Position numbers and translations under genes: made by a program. The notes below the pieces were generated by a model. It saw only the letters and a list, made by a program, of their open reading frames with translations, was not told the DNA's origin and did no database searches. A DNA stretch of 64,000 nt from Actinoplanes palleronii (lineage in GTDB: Bacteria; Actinomycetota; Actinomycetes; Mycobacteriales; Micromonosporaceae): positions 18,327 through 82,326 of the forward strand of contig NZ_BOMS01000004.1 of assembly GCF_016862315.1 (NCBI RefSeq), written 5' to 3'. This document shows, piece after piece, positions 26,815 to 35,445 of the stretch (within the stretch, counting starts at the first letter, position 1; every line of letters starts with the position of its first letter).

Positions 26815-27953
26815 CGGTGGCCGTCCAGGAACTCGATGACAGCGTCGAGGACCCGCCTGACCTGGTCCTCGACGAGCGCCGAGCCGCTCGGCAGCAGCAG
26901 CCCGTCGCGGAACAGCCGTTCCGCGGCCCCGGTCAGCGCGGCCCGCGCCCCGGCGTAGAGCGGCTGCAGGTGCATCGGTTTGAAGATCGGCCGGGTTTCC
27001 ACGTTCCGCGCCGCCAGAAACGCGGCCAGCTCACCGGCCCGCCACCCGGCCCGGTCCGGATCGACGACGATGCTGGTGAGCCAGCGGTTCGCCGCCGGAT
27101 CGTGGTCGCCCAGCAGGCTGACGCCTGCCACATCCGCAAAGACTTTCGCGTACGCGTCGTGCACCGCCCGCCGCCGCTCGATCATGTCGTCCAGGCGGCA
27201 CAACTGAGCCCGGCCCAGCGCGGCCAGCAGGTTGCTCAGCCGATAGTTGTACCCGATCTCGGCGTGCTCGTAGTGCGCCGCGGGCAGCCGGGCCTGACCG
27301 GCCAGGTGCCGCGCCCGGGCGGCCAGCACCGGATCGGCGGTGAGCACCATGCCACCACCCGACGTCGTCATGATCTTGTTGCCGTTGAACGACAGCGCCG
27401 CCACCCGGCCGAACGAGCCCGCCGCCCGTCCGTGGTAGCGGGACCCGAGCGACTCGGCGGCGTCCTCGACGACCGGGATGTCGTACCCGTCGCACACCGG
27501 CAGGATCCGTTCGTAGTCGGCGCAGCACCCGAACAGGTCGACGGCCAGCACCGCGCGCACCGACGCACCCTCCGCGCGCAACTCGGCGAGCAGGCCGGCC
27601 AGCACCTCGGGGTCCAGGTTGCCGGTGCCGGCGTCGCAGTCCACGAAGACCGGCCGCGCGCCGGTGTAGACGACCGCGTTGGCGGTGGCCACGAACGTCA
27701 GGGTCGGCACCACGACGACATCGCCCGGGCCCGCGCCGACACCGAGCAGGGCCAGGTGCAGCGCGGCGGTGCCGGAATTGACGGCGACGGCGTGCGGCAC
27801 ACCGACCCGGCCGGCGACCTCCCGCTCGAACTCCTCGAGGTCCGGTCCGACCGGGGCGATCCAGCCGGAGCGGAGCGCCGCCATCACGTACTCCTGCTCC
27901 AGCAACCCGACATCGGGTGCCGACAGCAGCACAGCCTGACTATTTTCGATCAT
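26811..27953 (-). CDS. PglE/DegT-family UDP-4-keto-sugar aminotransferase
   Basis: 380 residues, full length for the family. Landmarks: SGWIAPVGPDLEEFE, AVNSGTAALHLAL, PTLTFVATANAVVYTGA, VDLFGCCADY, VVEDAAESLGSRYHG, the PLP lysine in SFNGNKIMTTSGGGM, and GYNYRLSNLLAALG. It should transfer an amino group from glutamate to C4 of a UDP-4-keto-6-deoxy sugar. It heads the minus-strand operon; PglC-like, PglD-like and GT4 genes follow with overlaps or 16 bases. With the dehydratase at 17464 it completes the three-enzyme route to a UDP-diacetamido sugar such as UDP-diNAcBac. Confidence 0.9.
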   Translation of the reverse strand: MIENSQAVLLSAPDVGLLEQEYVMAALRSGWIAPVGPDLEEFEREVAGRVGVPHAVAVNSGTAALHLALLGVGAGPGDVVVVPTLTFVATANAVVYTGARPVFVDCDAGTGNLDPEVLAGLLAELRAEGASVRAVLAVDLFGCCADYERILPVCDGYDIPVVEDAAESLGSRYHGRAAGSFGRVAALSFNGNKIMTTSGGGMVLTADPVLAARARHLAGQARLPAAHYEHAEIGYNYRLSNLLAALGRAQLCRLDDMIERRRAVHDAYAKVFADVAGVSLLGDHDPAANRWLTSIVVDPDRAGWRAGELAAFLAARNVETRPIFKPMHLQPLYAGARAALTGAAERLFRDGLLLPSGSALVEDQVRRVLDAVIEFLDGHR

Positions 27954-28309
27954 TCCCCCACCACCCGGCGAGTCGGCGTGACGGGGGGGGCGACAGCTCG
28001 ACGTCCTTTTCCCTGATCATGCTAATCCGCGCCGCTGCCCGATACCGGAGATCCGCGCGGAAGCCGAATGCCCCTCACCTTCGAGCCGGGCCGCGTGAGG
28101 ATCATCCGTGATCCACCCTGCCGCGGACGACGAGGTCACCTGCCGGATCGTCCTCGACGGGGCGATGGTCGCCGAGGTCACCCGCCCTCGGGTCGCGTTC
28201 ACGGCAGAGAAAAGCCGCCCACCTCCGGAAACCTCCCCGACCCGCCCCTACCCGGCCCGGCCTCGGCGTCACCTCGGACCCGACGCCGCCCGCCGGGTGG
28301 AGCCTGCGG
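27954..28309. other. Intergenic region upstream of the pglE-like gene
   Basis: 356 bases. The first 70 carry an unusual run of eight G (27984-27991) and A+T-rich sequence suited to the minus-strand operon promoter. A plus-strand GTG frame from 28108 begins MIHPAADDEVTCRIVLDGAM; the VTCRIVLDG segment faintly recalls the C-terminal strand of MmpS-type proteins, but the rest turns Pro/Arg-rich and antisense-like. I do not call a gene. Confidence 0.4.
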
Positions 28310-28615
28310 TCAGTTACCCGCCCAGGACGGCGTGAAGCCGATCAGCAGCGCCACCGCGGCACCGACGAGGGCCAGCGCGAGCCCGGCCAGCATGCCGATC
28401 CCGGCCGCCTTGAACCGCGGATTGTTCACCAGGAAAGCGCCGAGCGACGCGGTGATCGGCGAGATGCAGCACCCACCGGTCCCGTAGAAATACGTCCACT
28501 GCTGCGGATTATCGGTCTCCCCGCTCCACAACCAGTTCGCGGCGAGCAGCCCGAGACCGACGTGCAACGCGAGTACGAGACAGGCGACCAGCACCGCCAT
28601 TGATCCCTTAGCCAC
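28310..28615 (-). CDS. Small hypothetical membrane protein
   Basis: 101 residues with three hydrophobic helices: MAVLVACLVLALHVGLGLL, a middle segment around CCISPITASLGAFLV, and GIGMLAGLALALVGAAVALL. A hydrophilic loop with WSGETDNPQQWTYFYG and a CC pair separates the first two. I recognise no family. Start is either GTG 28615 or ATG 28600; the latter has AAGGGA only 3 bases before it. The gene stands alone. Codon pattern and membrane topology make it more credible than a chance frame. Confidence 0.6.
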   Translation of the reverse strand: MAKGSMAVLVACLVLALHVGLGLLAANWLWSGETDNPQQWTYFYGTGGCCISPITASLGAFLVNNPRFKAAGIGMLAGLALALVGAAVALLIGFTPSWAGN

Positions 28616-28785
28616 ACGGGAACGTTAGCCGCACCCACCCCACCCGACACACGCCCGGGGTCGCTCTTTCCCGCCAACTACCTACCATATCCCCGCAAAA
28701 TGCCATCAATTTCGGAAGATCGGCCCGGCGGCCGAGATCACCTCTCACCCACCGCAATCGCCCTATCCACCCACAGTTCCACCCG

Positions 28786-29487
28786 TCACGGCACCTTCTG
28801 CGCCCCGACCTCCGCCACACCCCGCCCCACCGACCCGGCACGACCCGCCACCCCGGCGGATCCGCCGATCAACCGCCGGACCACCCCGCCCAGCCGGCGC
28901 CCCAGCGCCCCGGCGTGCCGCTGCCCCACCATCGCGAGCACGGTCACGAGACCCGCACCGAGCCAGGCCACCCCGAACCCGGCCAGCGGACGATCCGCGA
29001 ACGCCACCCCGCCCAGATACCCGAGCAGCGCACTCTGCGCCGCCCACACCACCGCACCCACCCCGGTGAAAGCCACGAACCGCCGCCCGGGATACCCCAC
29101 GGCCCCCGCCGTGAACGCCGCCGCCGACCGCACCCCCGGCACAAAACGTCCGAAAATGATCAGCGCCCCACCGTGCCGCCGCATCACCGCCAGCACCCAG
29201 TCGTGGATCACCGCACCCCGGCGCCCGCGCCGCAACCGGTGCCGGACCGCGGCGCCGCTGCGACGCCCCACGAGGTAGGCGAGCCCGTCCCCGCACACCA
29301 CCCCGGCGGCCGCCGCGACCATCACCCAGATCAGCAACGGATGCCCGGCCTCAGCCACCCCGACACCGACCGCCACGATGATCGTCTCGCTCGGGATGAA
29401 CGGCAGCACCACATCGACCATCGCCGCCGCCAGCACCACCACCAGCACCCAGCGGCCGCTCGTCAGCAGCTCCACATACTGCGACAT
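28786..29487 (-). CDS. DedA-family membrane protein
   Basis: 233 residues. DedA/SNARE-associated proteins are membrane lipid scramblases or transporters linked to undecaprenyl-phosphate recycling. Seen here: the re-entrant helix region VVLPFIPSETIIVAVGVG (the acidic E of the family is in PSET), GDGLAYLVGRRSG, then IIFGRFVPGVRSAAAFTAGA, matching the F-x-R-x-x-P-G-x-R signature, and YPGRRF. Start ATG 29487 has a GGGGGAGGTG ribosome site; a long N-terminal extension through the minisatellite is not real. The C-terminus is a basic Gly/Arg tail. Confidence 0.88.
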   Translation of the reverse strand: MSQYVELLTSGRWVLVVVLAAAMVDVVLPFIPSETIIVAVGVGVAEAGHPLLIWVMVAAAAGVVCGDGLAYLVGRRSGAAVRHRLRRGRRGAVIHDWVLAVMRRHGGALIIFGRFVPGVRSAAAFTAGAVGYPGRRFVAFTGVGAVVWAAQSALLGYLGGVAFADRPLAGFGVAWLGAGLVTVLAMVGQRHAGALGRRLGGVVRRLIGGSAGVAGRAGSVGRGVAEVGAQKVP

Positions 29488-29680
29488 CGGCACCTCCCCC
29501 GCCGTGCCGAGATTCGCAGCCGCGAGCAGCCCCGGAGTGACATCCACACATACGCCAGACATCACCCACACAACACCCGCCCCAGCCACCCACCCGCAGT
29601 CGCCGGACAGCACCACCGCCGGCCCCCGCCACCCGCACGGCAACACCGAGCAACCCACAACGGCCCCAGGCCCAGCCAAA

Positions 29681-29788
29681 CTCGCCCAGCTGGCCCAGCC
29701 GGCCATGCTCGCCCAGCTGGCCCAGACGGCCGTGCTCGCCCAGCTGGCCCAGACGGCCGTGCTCGCCCAGACGGCCCAGACGGCCGTT
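29681..29788. repeat. 27-bp tandem repeat, four units
   Basis: Units at 29681, 29708, 29735 and 29762, each 27 bases and close to CTCGCCCAGCTGGCCCAGAC plus GGCCGTG. Because 27 is a multiple of three, it opens frames on both strands (for example LAQLAQTAV), but it lies upstream of the DedA start and shows no sign of translation. It abuts a palindrome at 29782-29808. Confidence 0.8.
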
Positions 29789-30017
29789 ATGGGTCCGCCA
29801 TAACGGCCCCCAGACCCAGCCGAGCGAACCCGGCTGGCCACCACCGCCCTTATCGACCCCTCATAACGGCCCTCAGCACCAGCCGGGCCGCCCGAGCCAG
29901 CCGCCACAGCCACCACTGGTCCGCCTCGACAGCACCCGAGCCCAGCCAACCAAATCCAGCTGGCCACCACTGCCCTTATCGGCCCGCCATAACGGCCCTC
30001 AGCACCAGCCGGGCCGG
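29782..30017. repeat. Family-3 intergenic repeats with TTAT/ATAA palindromes
   Basis: Palindrome GGCCGTTATGG/CCATAACGGCC (29782-29808, 5-base loop), then two 58-base direct repeats at 29834-29891 and 29960-30017. Each has CTGGCCACCA, CCCTTATCG, CATAACGGCCCTCAGCACC and AGCCGGGCC, and the two copies differ at few positions. The 627-base gap between DedA and the MFS gene (29488-30114) holds these and the 27-bp repeat and no gene. Confidence 0.7.
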
Positions 30018-30114
30018 CCAGCGAGCACCCACGGTGGCTCACGGCCGCCTTGACCACACCCGGGGAGCAGTCACCGCGGCCGCCGACGGCGACCGGCGGG
30101 TCGAGCGAGCGCCC

Positions 30115-31275
30115 TCAGACCAGCACCCGGCGGCGGCTCAGTGACACCGCCACCATCGCGACCACCGCCAGCAGGCCCGCCACCGGGGCGAAGACGAAGC
30201 CGTACCGAATGGACTCTCCCACCAGCGGCCCGGTGATCGCCGCGCCTGCCGCGCTGCCCACCGTGAACGCCGTGATGATCCAGGCGAACGCCTCCACCGC
30301 CGTACCCGGTGGGGTCAGCTCGTCGGCGGCCAGGAACACCGCGGTCAGCACCGGAGGCAGGGACATCCCGGCGATCGCAAGCAGCACTCCCATCAGGACC
30401 GGCCCGGGCACCGCGAGCAGCGGCACGAACCCGGCCGCGAGCGCCGCGGTGACCAGCGGCAGGCGGGCCGGGCCACCGGGACGCGCCCGCATGTAGAGCA
30501 GGCCGCCGGCCAGCGCGCCGGTCGCCTGGGCGGCGAGGAGCCAGCCGCTCAGCGAGCGGTCGCCGGCCGCTTCCGCATAACCGGTGACCACGACCGGCAG
30601 GCTGCCGATGGCCGCGCCGGCGCCGAGGACACCGAGCAGGATCACCGCGAACTGCGGCACTCGCAGCGGACCGGCCCAGTGGCGGTGCGCCGAGACGCCG
30701 CGCCAGGTGCGGACGAGCGGGGTCGAGACGAACAGCGCCACCCCGGCGAGCTGCAGCAGCGCGGCCACGATCAGACCCGCGGGCGGGCCGGCGACGGCCA
30801 CCGCGAGCAGGGTGACCAGCGGGCCTGTCACGTAGATGACCTCTTGAACCGCGATGTCCAGCGAGTAGGCCGCGGCCACCCGGTCCGCACTGACCAGTTC
30901 CGGCCAGAGGGCGCGCAGGCAGGCTTCCAGCGGCGGCGTGCCGAGCCCGGCCAGCACCGCGCCGGTCATCGTGGCCGGCAGCCCGTTCTCACCCGCCGCG
31001 ACCAGCAGGAACCCGGCGGCGGAGAGCAGCGCGGAGCCCCAGAGCACCGGGGGTTGCCGCCAGCGGTCGACGATCCGGGCGAGCAGCGGCGCGCTGACCG
31101 CCATCCCCGCGGTGTAGGCGCCGACCACCAGGCCGGCCATCGCGAGGCTGTGCGCCTCGCGGGCGAAGAGCAGCAGAGCGAGGGGGGCTGAGGCCATGGG
31201 CAGGCGTCCGGTTTGACTCGCGATCAAGAGCCTTGCGACGTACGGGGTGCGGAGCACCGCGGTGAGTGCGGACAT
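30115..31275 (-). CDS. MFS-type transporter, 12 TM
   Basis: 386 residues with about 12 hydrophobic helices. Motif-A-like LLARIVDRWRQPPVLWGSAL follows helix 2, and the N-terminal half begins with RTPYVARLLIASQTGRLP, seen in small Actinobacterial MFS proteins. No substrate can be assigned. Start ATG 31275; no adjacent regulator gene is intact. Its 5' side faces a region of decayed genes, so it may be the survivor of a larger locus. Confidence 0.85.
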   Translation of the reverse strand: MSALTAVLRTPYVARLLIASQTGRLPMASAPLALLLFAREAHSLAMAGLVVGAYTAGMAVSAPLLARIVDRWRQPPVLWGSALLSAAGFLLVAAGENGLPATMTGAVLAGLGTPPLEACLRALWPELVSADRVAAAYSLDIAVQEVIYVTGPLVTLLAVAVAGPPAGLIVAALLQLAGVALFVSTPLVRTWRGVSAHRHWAGPLRVPQFAVILLGVLGAGAAIGSLPVVVTGYAEAAGDRSLSGWLLAAQATGALAGGLLYMRARPGGPARLPLVTAALAAGFVPLLAVPGPVLMGVLLAIAGMSLPPVLTAVFLAADELTPPGTAVEAFAWIITAFTVGSAAGAAITGPLVGESIRYGFVFAPVAGLLAVVAMVAVSLSRRRVLV

Positions 31276-31386
31276 GCGCGCTTCTCGTTTCCAGGAGCGA
31301 AGAACGGGCCGGGGACGCGGGCGGTTCCGGACACGGCGGCGCGCTGCGACAGCGGGGCAGTGGCGGAGACCGGCTGAGCGGACAGC

Positions 31387-31497
31387 TCAGGGCGCGAAGT
31401 CGGCCCGATCGTGGTCGAGCCCGTAGAGCGGCAGATCCGGCGTGACCCAACCCGCGTACGCAGCGGCGATGGCGTCGAGAGGGGTCACGGCGTGCAC
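31387..31497 (-). CDS. Short frame of uncertain status
   Basis: 36 codons from GTG 31497 (or 33 from a GTG at 31488): AVTPLDAIAAAYAGW, then DLPLYGLDHDRADFAP. The amino-acid composition is protein-like rather than shadow-like, and TAGGGT lies just upstream as a possible -10. It may be a small leaderless gene or the tail of a lost gene. No family recognised. Confidence 0.25.
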   Translation of the reverse strand: MHAVTPLDAIAAAYAGWVTPDLPLYGLDHDRADFAP

Positions 31498-31521
31498 CCT
31501 ACCCGAGTCGGCTGTTGACAC

Positions 31522-31800
31522 TCCGGCACCCGATTCAAGGTCTTCCCGTAGCCGGGTGTCCCCCGTGACCCGTTCGAGAAGGTCGCCGGCGCCGCGGTCG
31601 TGCACCGCCTGACCGGGATCGCGCCCGCCGTCTCGCTGCACATCCCGTGGGAGCGGGTCGACGACTGGACCAGGCTGCGCGAATTCGCCCAGGAGCAGGG
31701 CGTCGCCCTCGGCGCGATCAACGCGAACGTCTTCCAGGACGAGGACTACGGACTCGGCCCGGTCACCCACCCCGACCCGCGGGCGCGCCGCAAGGCCACC
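31522..31800 (+). pseudogene. Fragment of L-rhamnose isomerase (RhaI type)
   Basis: 93 codons align, from memory, with the N-terminal part of Pseudomonas-type L-rhamnose isomerases: SGTRFKVFP, PGVPRDPFEKVAGAA, VHRLTGIAPAVSLHIPWERV, GAINANVFQDEDYGLG and VTHPDPRARRKAT. A TAG at 31549-31551 stands where glutamine (CAG) is expected, a single C-to-T change. Similarity stops abruptly at both ends: a TGA precedes it upstream, and only 27 bases separate it from the lexA stop. The catalytic metal-binding part is missing, so it is a dead remnant. Rhamnose mutarotase survives 6 kb away. Confidence 0.75.
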
Positions 31801-31827
31801 ACTGATGACCAGCCGCAGGGCGAAACC

Positions 31828-32472
31828 TCAGAGGCGGCGGATGACCGAGACGACCTTGCCGAGGACGACGGCGTCGTCGCCGGGGATCACCGGATAGTTC
31901 GGGTTCTGCGGGACCAGCTCGACGTGGCCGTCGCGCCGCTGGAACGTCTTGACCGTGGCCTCACCGTCGATCATGGCGGCGACGATCTCCCCGTTCTCCG
32001 CGACCGGCTGCCGGCGGACCACCACGACGTCGCCGTCGCAGATCGCCGCGTCGATCATCGAGTCGCCCTTGACGTTCAGCGCGAACAGCTCGCCGTGCCC
32101 GACCATCCCGGCCGAGACGACGAGGTGATCGGTCACGTGCTCCTCGGCCAGGATCGGCGCACCGGCCGCGATGTCACCGAGCACCGGGATCGTCACCGCC
32201 GGATGGCTCACGGCCGCGACCGGCGCGGCACTGTCCCGTACGTTCACGGCCCGCGACCCGTGTGGCTCGCGCCGCAGCAGACCGTGGCGTTCCAGCACCT
32301 TGAGGTGGTGCGCCACCGACGACGGCGAGACCAGCCCGACGGCCGCGCCGATCTCCCGCACCGTCGGCGGGAAGCCCCGCTCGCGCACCGAGTCGCGGAT
32401 CGCCGCGAGAATGCGCTCCTGCTTGGCCGAGATCCGCGGCCGATCCTCGCCCTCACCGACATCGACGCTCAT
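31828..32472 (-). CDS. lexA: LexA repressor
   Basis: 214 residues. N-terminal winged helix ([39 protein letters not shown]), then the self-cleaving S24 domain. The Ala-Gly scissile bond is in [13 protein letters not shown]; catalytic Ser is in KGDSMIDA and Lys in ATVKTFQR. LexA represses SOS genes and cleaves itself on RecA-ssDNA. It is shorter than many actinobacterial LexA proteins, starting close to the winged helix. No GAAC-N4-GTTC type SOS box is visible in the 75 bases upstream, which is unusual for an autoregulated lexA. Identification is firm; whether it is the main or a second LexA is open. Confidence 0.92.
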   Translation of the reverse strand: MSVDVGEGEDRPRISAKQERILAAIRDSVRERGFPPTVREIGAAVGLVSPSSVAHHLKVLERHGLLRREPHGSRAVNVRDSAAPVAAVSHPAVTIPVLGDIAAGAPILAEEHVTDHLVVSAGMVGHGELFALNVKGDSMIDAAICDGDVVVVRRQPVAENGEIVAAMIDGEATVKTFQRRDGHVELVPQNPNYPVIPGDDAVVLGKVVSVIRRL

Positions 32473-32547
32473 GTCGGCACCTTACCCCACGATTAGATCA
32501 GATGTACGAATCGTGACCGGATCCGCACGTTCGGGGGACCCCGTGGA

Positions 32548-33792
32548 TCAGCGGACGAAGAGCAGGAACAGACCCGCCCAGGTGCACCCGATCATGAACA
32601 GCACCAGCGGCAGCTCGTCGGCGAGCGTGACCAGCAGCGGCCGGGCCGGGCGGACACCGGTCACGGCGGCGCCGGCCGGTACGACGGGCCGGGCGGCGGT
32701 CAGCGCCGCGTCGTGGGCGACGATCACGCCGAGCACGTGTCCCAGCAGGATCAGGGCGACCTGCGCACCGGCGATCACCGACGGGATCGGGACCACGTCC
32801 CAGGTGGCGTCCGGCGCAAGCCCCCACTGCCGGATCAACAGCAGGAACCCGCGCGGCGCCTCGACGATCAGCAGCGACAGGTAGTGGGCGAGCGTGTAGC
32901 CGACCGCGATCGGGATCAGCGAGGCGGTCACGTCCAGGCCACCGGCGGTCCTGCGTACGGCGGCGAACACCCCGGCGCAGACCACCACGAGCGCGGCCGT
33001 CGCGTAGAGCGCGCCATGCCCGGCCCGCTGGGTGAACCCGGCCCACGCGGGCGAGCCGGACGCGCTGTCGAACACCGTCGAGCCCCACCAGACCGCCACG
33101 AACGCGGCCGCACCGGCCCCGGCCGTCGACGACCCGGCCGCGGCGAGCCCGCTGAGCGGGGTACGCCACCACACGGGGCTGAGCCGGCCGGCGAGCTCGG
33201 AGTACACCTCGAAGCAGTCCCCGCGGGCGAACCACTCCTCACCGCGCAGCGCGGCCATCCCGAGCTGCACGATCGCGTACCCGAGCAGGGCACCCCCGAT
33301 CACCGCCGGGGTGGTCCGGTGCGGCGCGACCAGCTCGAACCAGACGAAGGCCAGCAGCCACAGCGCGGCCGGCCACCCGCCTCGCCCGGTGCCCGGCCGC
33401 ACCCCGGCACGCGGCAGCCGCAGCAGCCGGAACAGCGTGCGCAGCGGGTTGACCGCCCGCCACACCGGCCCGAACAGCACGCTGACCGGCACCAGCCCGA
33501 CCCACAGCCAGACGAACAGCGCGTGCGCCGCCGGGTTTTCCGCGCCCTGCGGCCCGGCCAGCGCGTTCCCGACCAGATAGACGGAGAGCAGAAGCACCAC
33601 ACCGCGCACGACAGGCAACCACATGGGGGTACGCAGTGAGCGCGGGGTCGCGCCGCCCAGCCGTGGTTTGGTCCACCACAGCGCCGCGATCAGGAAGGAC
33701 AGCACCACGGTGGCCGCGCCGGCCTGCAACACCAGGTCGAGCGGCAGCGGCAGATCCGACGAGCTCCCTACCCCGTGGGCGAGGGGGCTCAC
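32548..33792 (-). CDS. Multi-pass membrane protein of the cupredoxin-like operon (FedB-like?)
   Basis: 414 residues with about ten membrane helices. It starts VSPLAHGVGSSSDLPLPLDL and carries FVWFELVAPHRT and FARGDCFEVYSELAGRLSPV. Proteins of this look are sometimes annotated as fenitrothion hydrolase in actinobacteria; that label is from memory and does not prove activity. Histidines near the first helix and in the APHRT segment could bind metal. Its GTG start overlaps the stop of the cupredoxin-like gene as GTGA. It is the last of four co-directional genes. Real function unknown. Confidence 0.72.
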   Translation of the reverse strand: MSPLAHGVGSSSDLPLPLDLVLQAGAATVVLSFLIAALWWTKPRLGGATPRSLRTPMWLPVVRGVVLLLSVYLVGNALAGPQGAENPAAHALFVWLWVGLVPVSVLFGPVWRAVNPLRTLFRLLRLPRAGVRPGTGRGGWPAALWLLAFVWFELVAPHRTTPAVIGGALLGYAIVQLGMAALRGEEWFARGDCFEVYSELAGRLSPVWWRTPLSGLAAAGSSTAGAGAAAFVAVWWGSTVFDSASGSPAWAGFTQRAGHGALYATAALVVVCAGVFAAVRRTAGGLDVTASLIPIAVGYTLAHYLSLLIVEAPRGFLLLIRQWGLAPDATWDVVPIPSVIAGAQVALILLGHVLGVIVAHDAALTAARPVVPAGAAVTGVRPARPLLVTLADELPLVLFMIGCTWAGLFLLFVR

Positions 33793-34454
33793 TTCACTTC
33801 GAGCTGCAGCAGCAGCGTGTCGGGGTGCGCCTCGACGTCGAAGAGGCCGGCCCGGGACGCGACGAAGACGATGCACGTGGGCTGGCCGGGCGTGACCGGG
33901 TATTCCAGGTCGTAGCCGTGCACGTGGATGTCGGCGGCGGCATCCACCGAGACGCCGAGCCGGACCTGGCTGCCGAGCGGCACACTGACCCGCTGCGGCG
34001 CGGGCTCGGCCTTGCCGGCGCGGAGCGCGGCGTTCGCCACCACCTGCTCCGGTGACGCGGACCCGCAGGCGGCCGGGGTGGCGGCCTGCGCGGCCGGTGC
34101 CGCCGTGCACCCGGGCAGCAGGGCGAGCGCGGCCAGCAGGAACGGCACGATCCGCAGCGACCGGCGACCGGTGCCGGCCGGCTCCACCGGCGTGGCCTCG
34201 GAGACCGGGGTGCCGGCCAGCGGCATCGGCATCGACGGCGGGCCAGCGGGCGCGCGCCGGCGGGTCAGTGCCAGCACGCCGAGCTGCGCGAAGATCGCGA
34301 TCGAGGCGGACGACACCACCAGCACGAACGCCGCGAACAGCGCGGTGCCGGAGACCAGGCTCTCCGCGGTCATCAGGGTCTTGACGCCGAGCAATGCCGG
34401 CCCGGCCAGCAACACCGACGACACCAGCAACACCAGACCGGTCAGCACCCTCAT
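33789..34454 (-). CDS. Membrane-anchored cupredoxin-like protein
   Basis: 221 residues. Two N-terminal helices (MRVLTGLVLLVSSVLLAG; ALFAAFVLVVSSASIAIFA), a Pro-rich linker, a third hydrophobic segment resembling a lipoprotein signal (FLLAALALLPGCTAAPA), then a beta-rich cupredoxin-like domain. That domain has HVHGYDLEYPV and FDVEAHPDTLLLQLEV, the HxHGYD/FxxExH pattern of cupredoxin-like copper proteins. It would face the outside and could bind or relay copper. It looks like a fusion of a small membrane protein with a lipoprotein. ATG 34454 has a GGGAGT site. Third gene of the operon, coupled to the next by GTGA. Confidence 0.75.
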   Translation of the reverse strand: MRVLTGLVLLVSSVLLAGPALLGVKTLMTAESLVSGTALFAAFVLVVSSASIAIFAQLGVLALTRRRAPAGPPSMPMPLAGTPVSEATPVEPAGTGRRSLRIVPFLLAALALLPGCTAAPAAQAATPAACGSASPEQVVANAALRAGKAEPAPQRVSVPLGSQVRLGVSVDAAADIHVHGYDLEYPVTPGQPTCIVFVASRAGLFDVEAHPDTLLLQLEVK

Positions 34455-34536
34455 GCCCACTCCCTCGCGACCGCACGCGGCGGGTCGTAACGGACACAAC
34501 CCGCGGGCCGGCCGGAGACTTCCGTGTGCGGTGACA

Positions 34537-35445
34537 TCATGCGGGTTCCTCGACGGCGGCACGCTGCGCCAGCGTGCGCAGCACCGACGCGCCGGCCACC
34601 GCGACACCCGCGCCCAGGCCCAGCGCCAGCACCACCAGCACCCGCTCGGCCACCGCCGGCCCGGCGAACGGCAGCACCGCCCGGTGGAACGAGGTCACGT
34701 CCGGGAGGACGAAGATCGCGGTCAGCGCGGCGCCGGCGCAGACCGCGAGCAGGCCGGCCGGGCGGCCGCGCAGCACGGTGACCACGCCGCCCAGGATCAG
34801 CGGCCAGCTCAGCAGGTTGATGCCGGCCGCGCTGAGGAACGTCCCGGCGGCCGGCGCCGACTCGACCGCCAGCGTGGAGCCGGTGACGTGCACGATCGAC
34901 GCGGCCATCGCGACACCACCGGACGCGGCCAGCAGCAGGTCGGCCCGGTGCAGGCGACGAGCGATCACGGGTACGGCCACGGCCGTCACGATAGCCAGCG
35001 CCCACCAGGGCAGCGGGTTCGGCGGGCGCTCGCCGGTCAGCACCCCGCTGACCGTGACCGTGGTGCCGCGGGCGTCGACGGTCAGCGACCAGTCCGCCGT
35101 ACGATCAGGTTTGATGTTTTTGCCCTCGGGAGCGGACCGTGAGTCAGCCCAGGTCAAGACGTTGCCGGAGGCAACGGTGGCCGGAGTGCCGGCGCCGCCG
35201 TCACCACTGACCGTGACCGGGCCGCCGGTGTTGTTCGTCAGCCGCAGCTTCGCGCCGTCCTCGATCGCGACCACTTGGAGTCCGGCGATCGCCGGTGTGA
35301 CGGTCACCACCCGGCTGCGCGCGTCCGTCGCCACCAGGCCACCGGCGTGCGCCGCCGCCGGCCCGGCCGAGCCCAGCACGAGCGCCGCGGCCACCGCCGT
35401 CAGCACCGCGAGACGCCGGAGCGGGGCGGCGGCCGGCCGGTTCAC
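34537..35445 (-). CDS. Exported-domain plus membrane protein with N-terminal histidine
   Basis: 302 residues. A signal peptide (LAVLTAVAAALVLGSAGPAA) ends at AAA|HAGG, so cleavage would leave an N-terminal His, as in CopC and other proteins that bind copper with a terminal histidine. A beta-rich domain of about 100 residues follows (VTVTPAIAGLQVVAIEDGA, LRLTNNTGGPVTV), then five helices beginning WWALAIVTAVAVPVIA, with His in SIVHVTG and SFHRAV. It resembles a CopC-CopD style arrangement but I do not recognise the family. GTG 35445 overlaps the preceding stop. The 82-base gap to the next gene holds nothing notable. Confidence 0.72.
   Translation of the reverse strand: MNRPAAAPLRRLAVLTAVAAALVLGSAGPAAAHAGGLVATDARSRVVTVTPAIAGLQVVAIEDGAKLRLTNNTGGPVTVSGDGGAGTPATVASGNVLTWADSRSAPEGKNIKPDRTADWSLTVDARGTTVTVSGVLTGERPPNPLPWWALAIVTAVAVPVIARRLHRADLLLAASGGVAMAASIVHVTGSTLAVESAPAAGTFLSAAGINLLSWPLILGGVVTVLRGRPAGLLAVCAGAALTAIFVLPDVTSFHRAVLPFAGPAVAERVLVVLALGLGAGVAVAGASVLRTLAQRAAVEEPA

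Noticed and set aside
28108..28335. MmpS-like small gene
   Set aside because: Only about 9 residues look like MmpS; the remainder is Pro/Arg-rich without structure.
29488..30057. N-terminal extension of the DedA gene with WASTAV-type repeats
   Set aside because: A strong ribosome site and typical DedA start at 29487; the extension is translated minisatellite.
32473..32547. SOS box for lexA
   Set aside because: No GAAC-N4-GTTC or close variant on either strand.
32548..34497. Single 649-residue protein spanning two genes
   Set aside because: The upstream half is the wrong frame of the cupredoxin-like gene, which has its own start, ribosome site and GTGA overlap.
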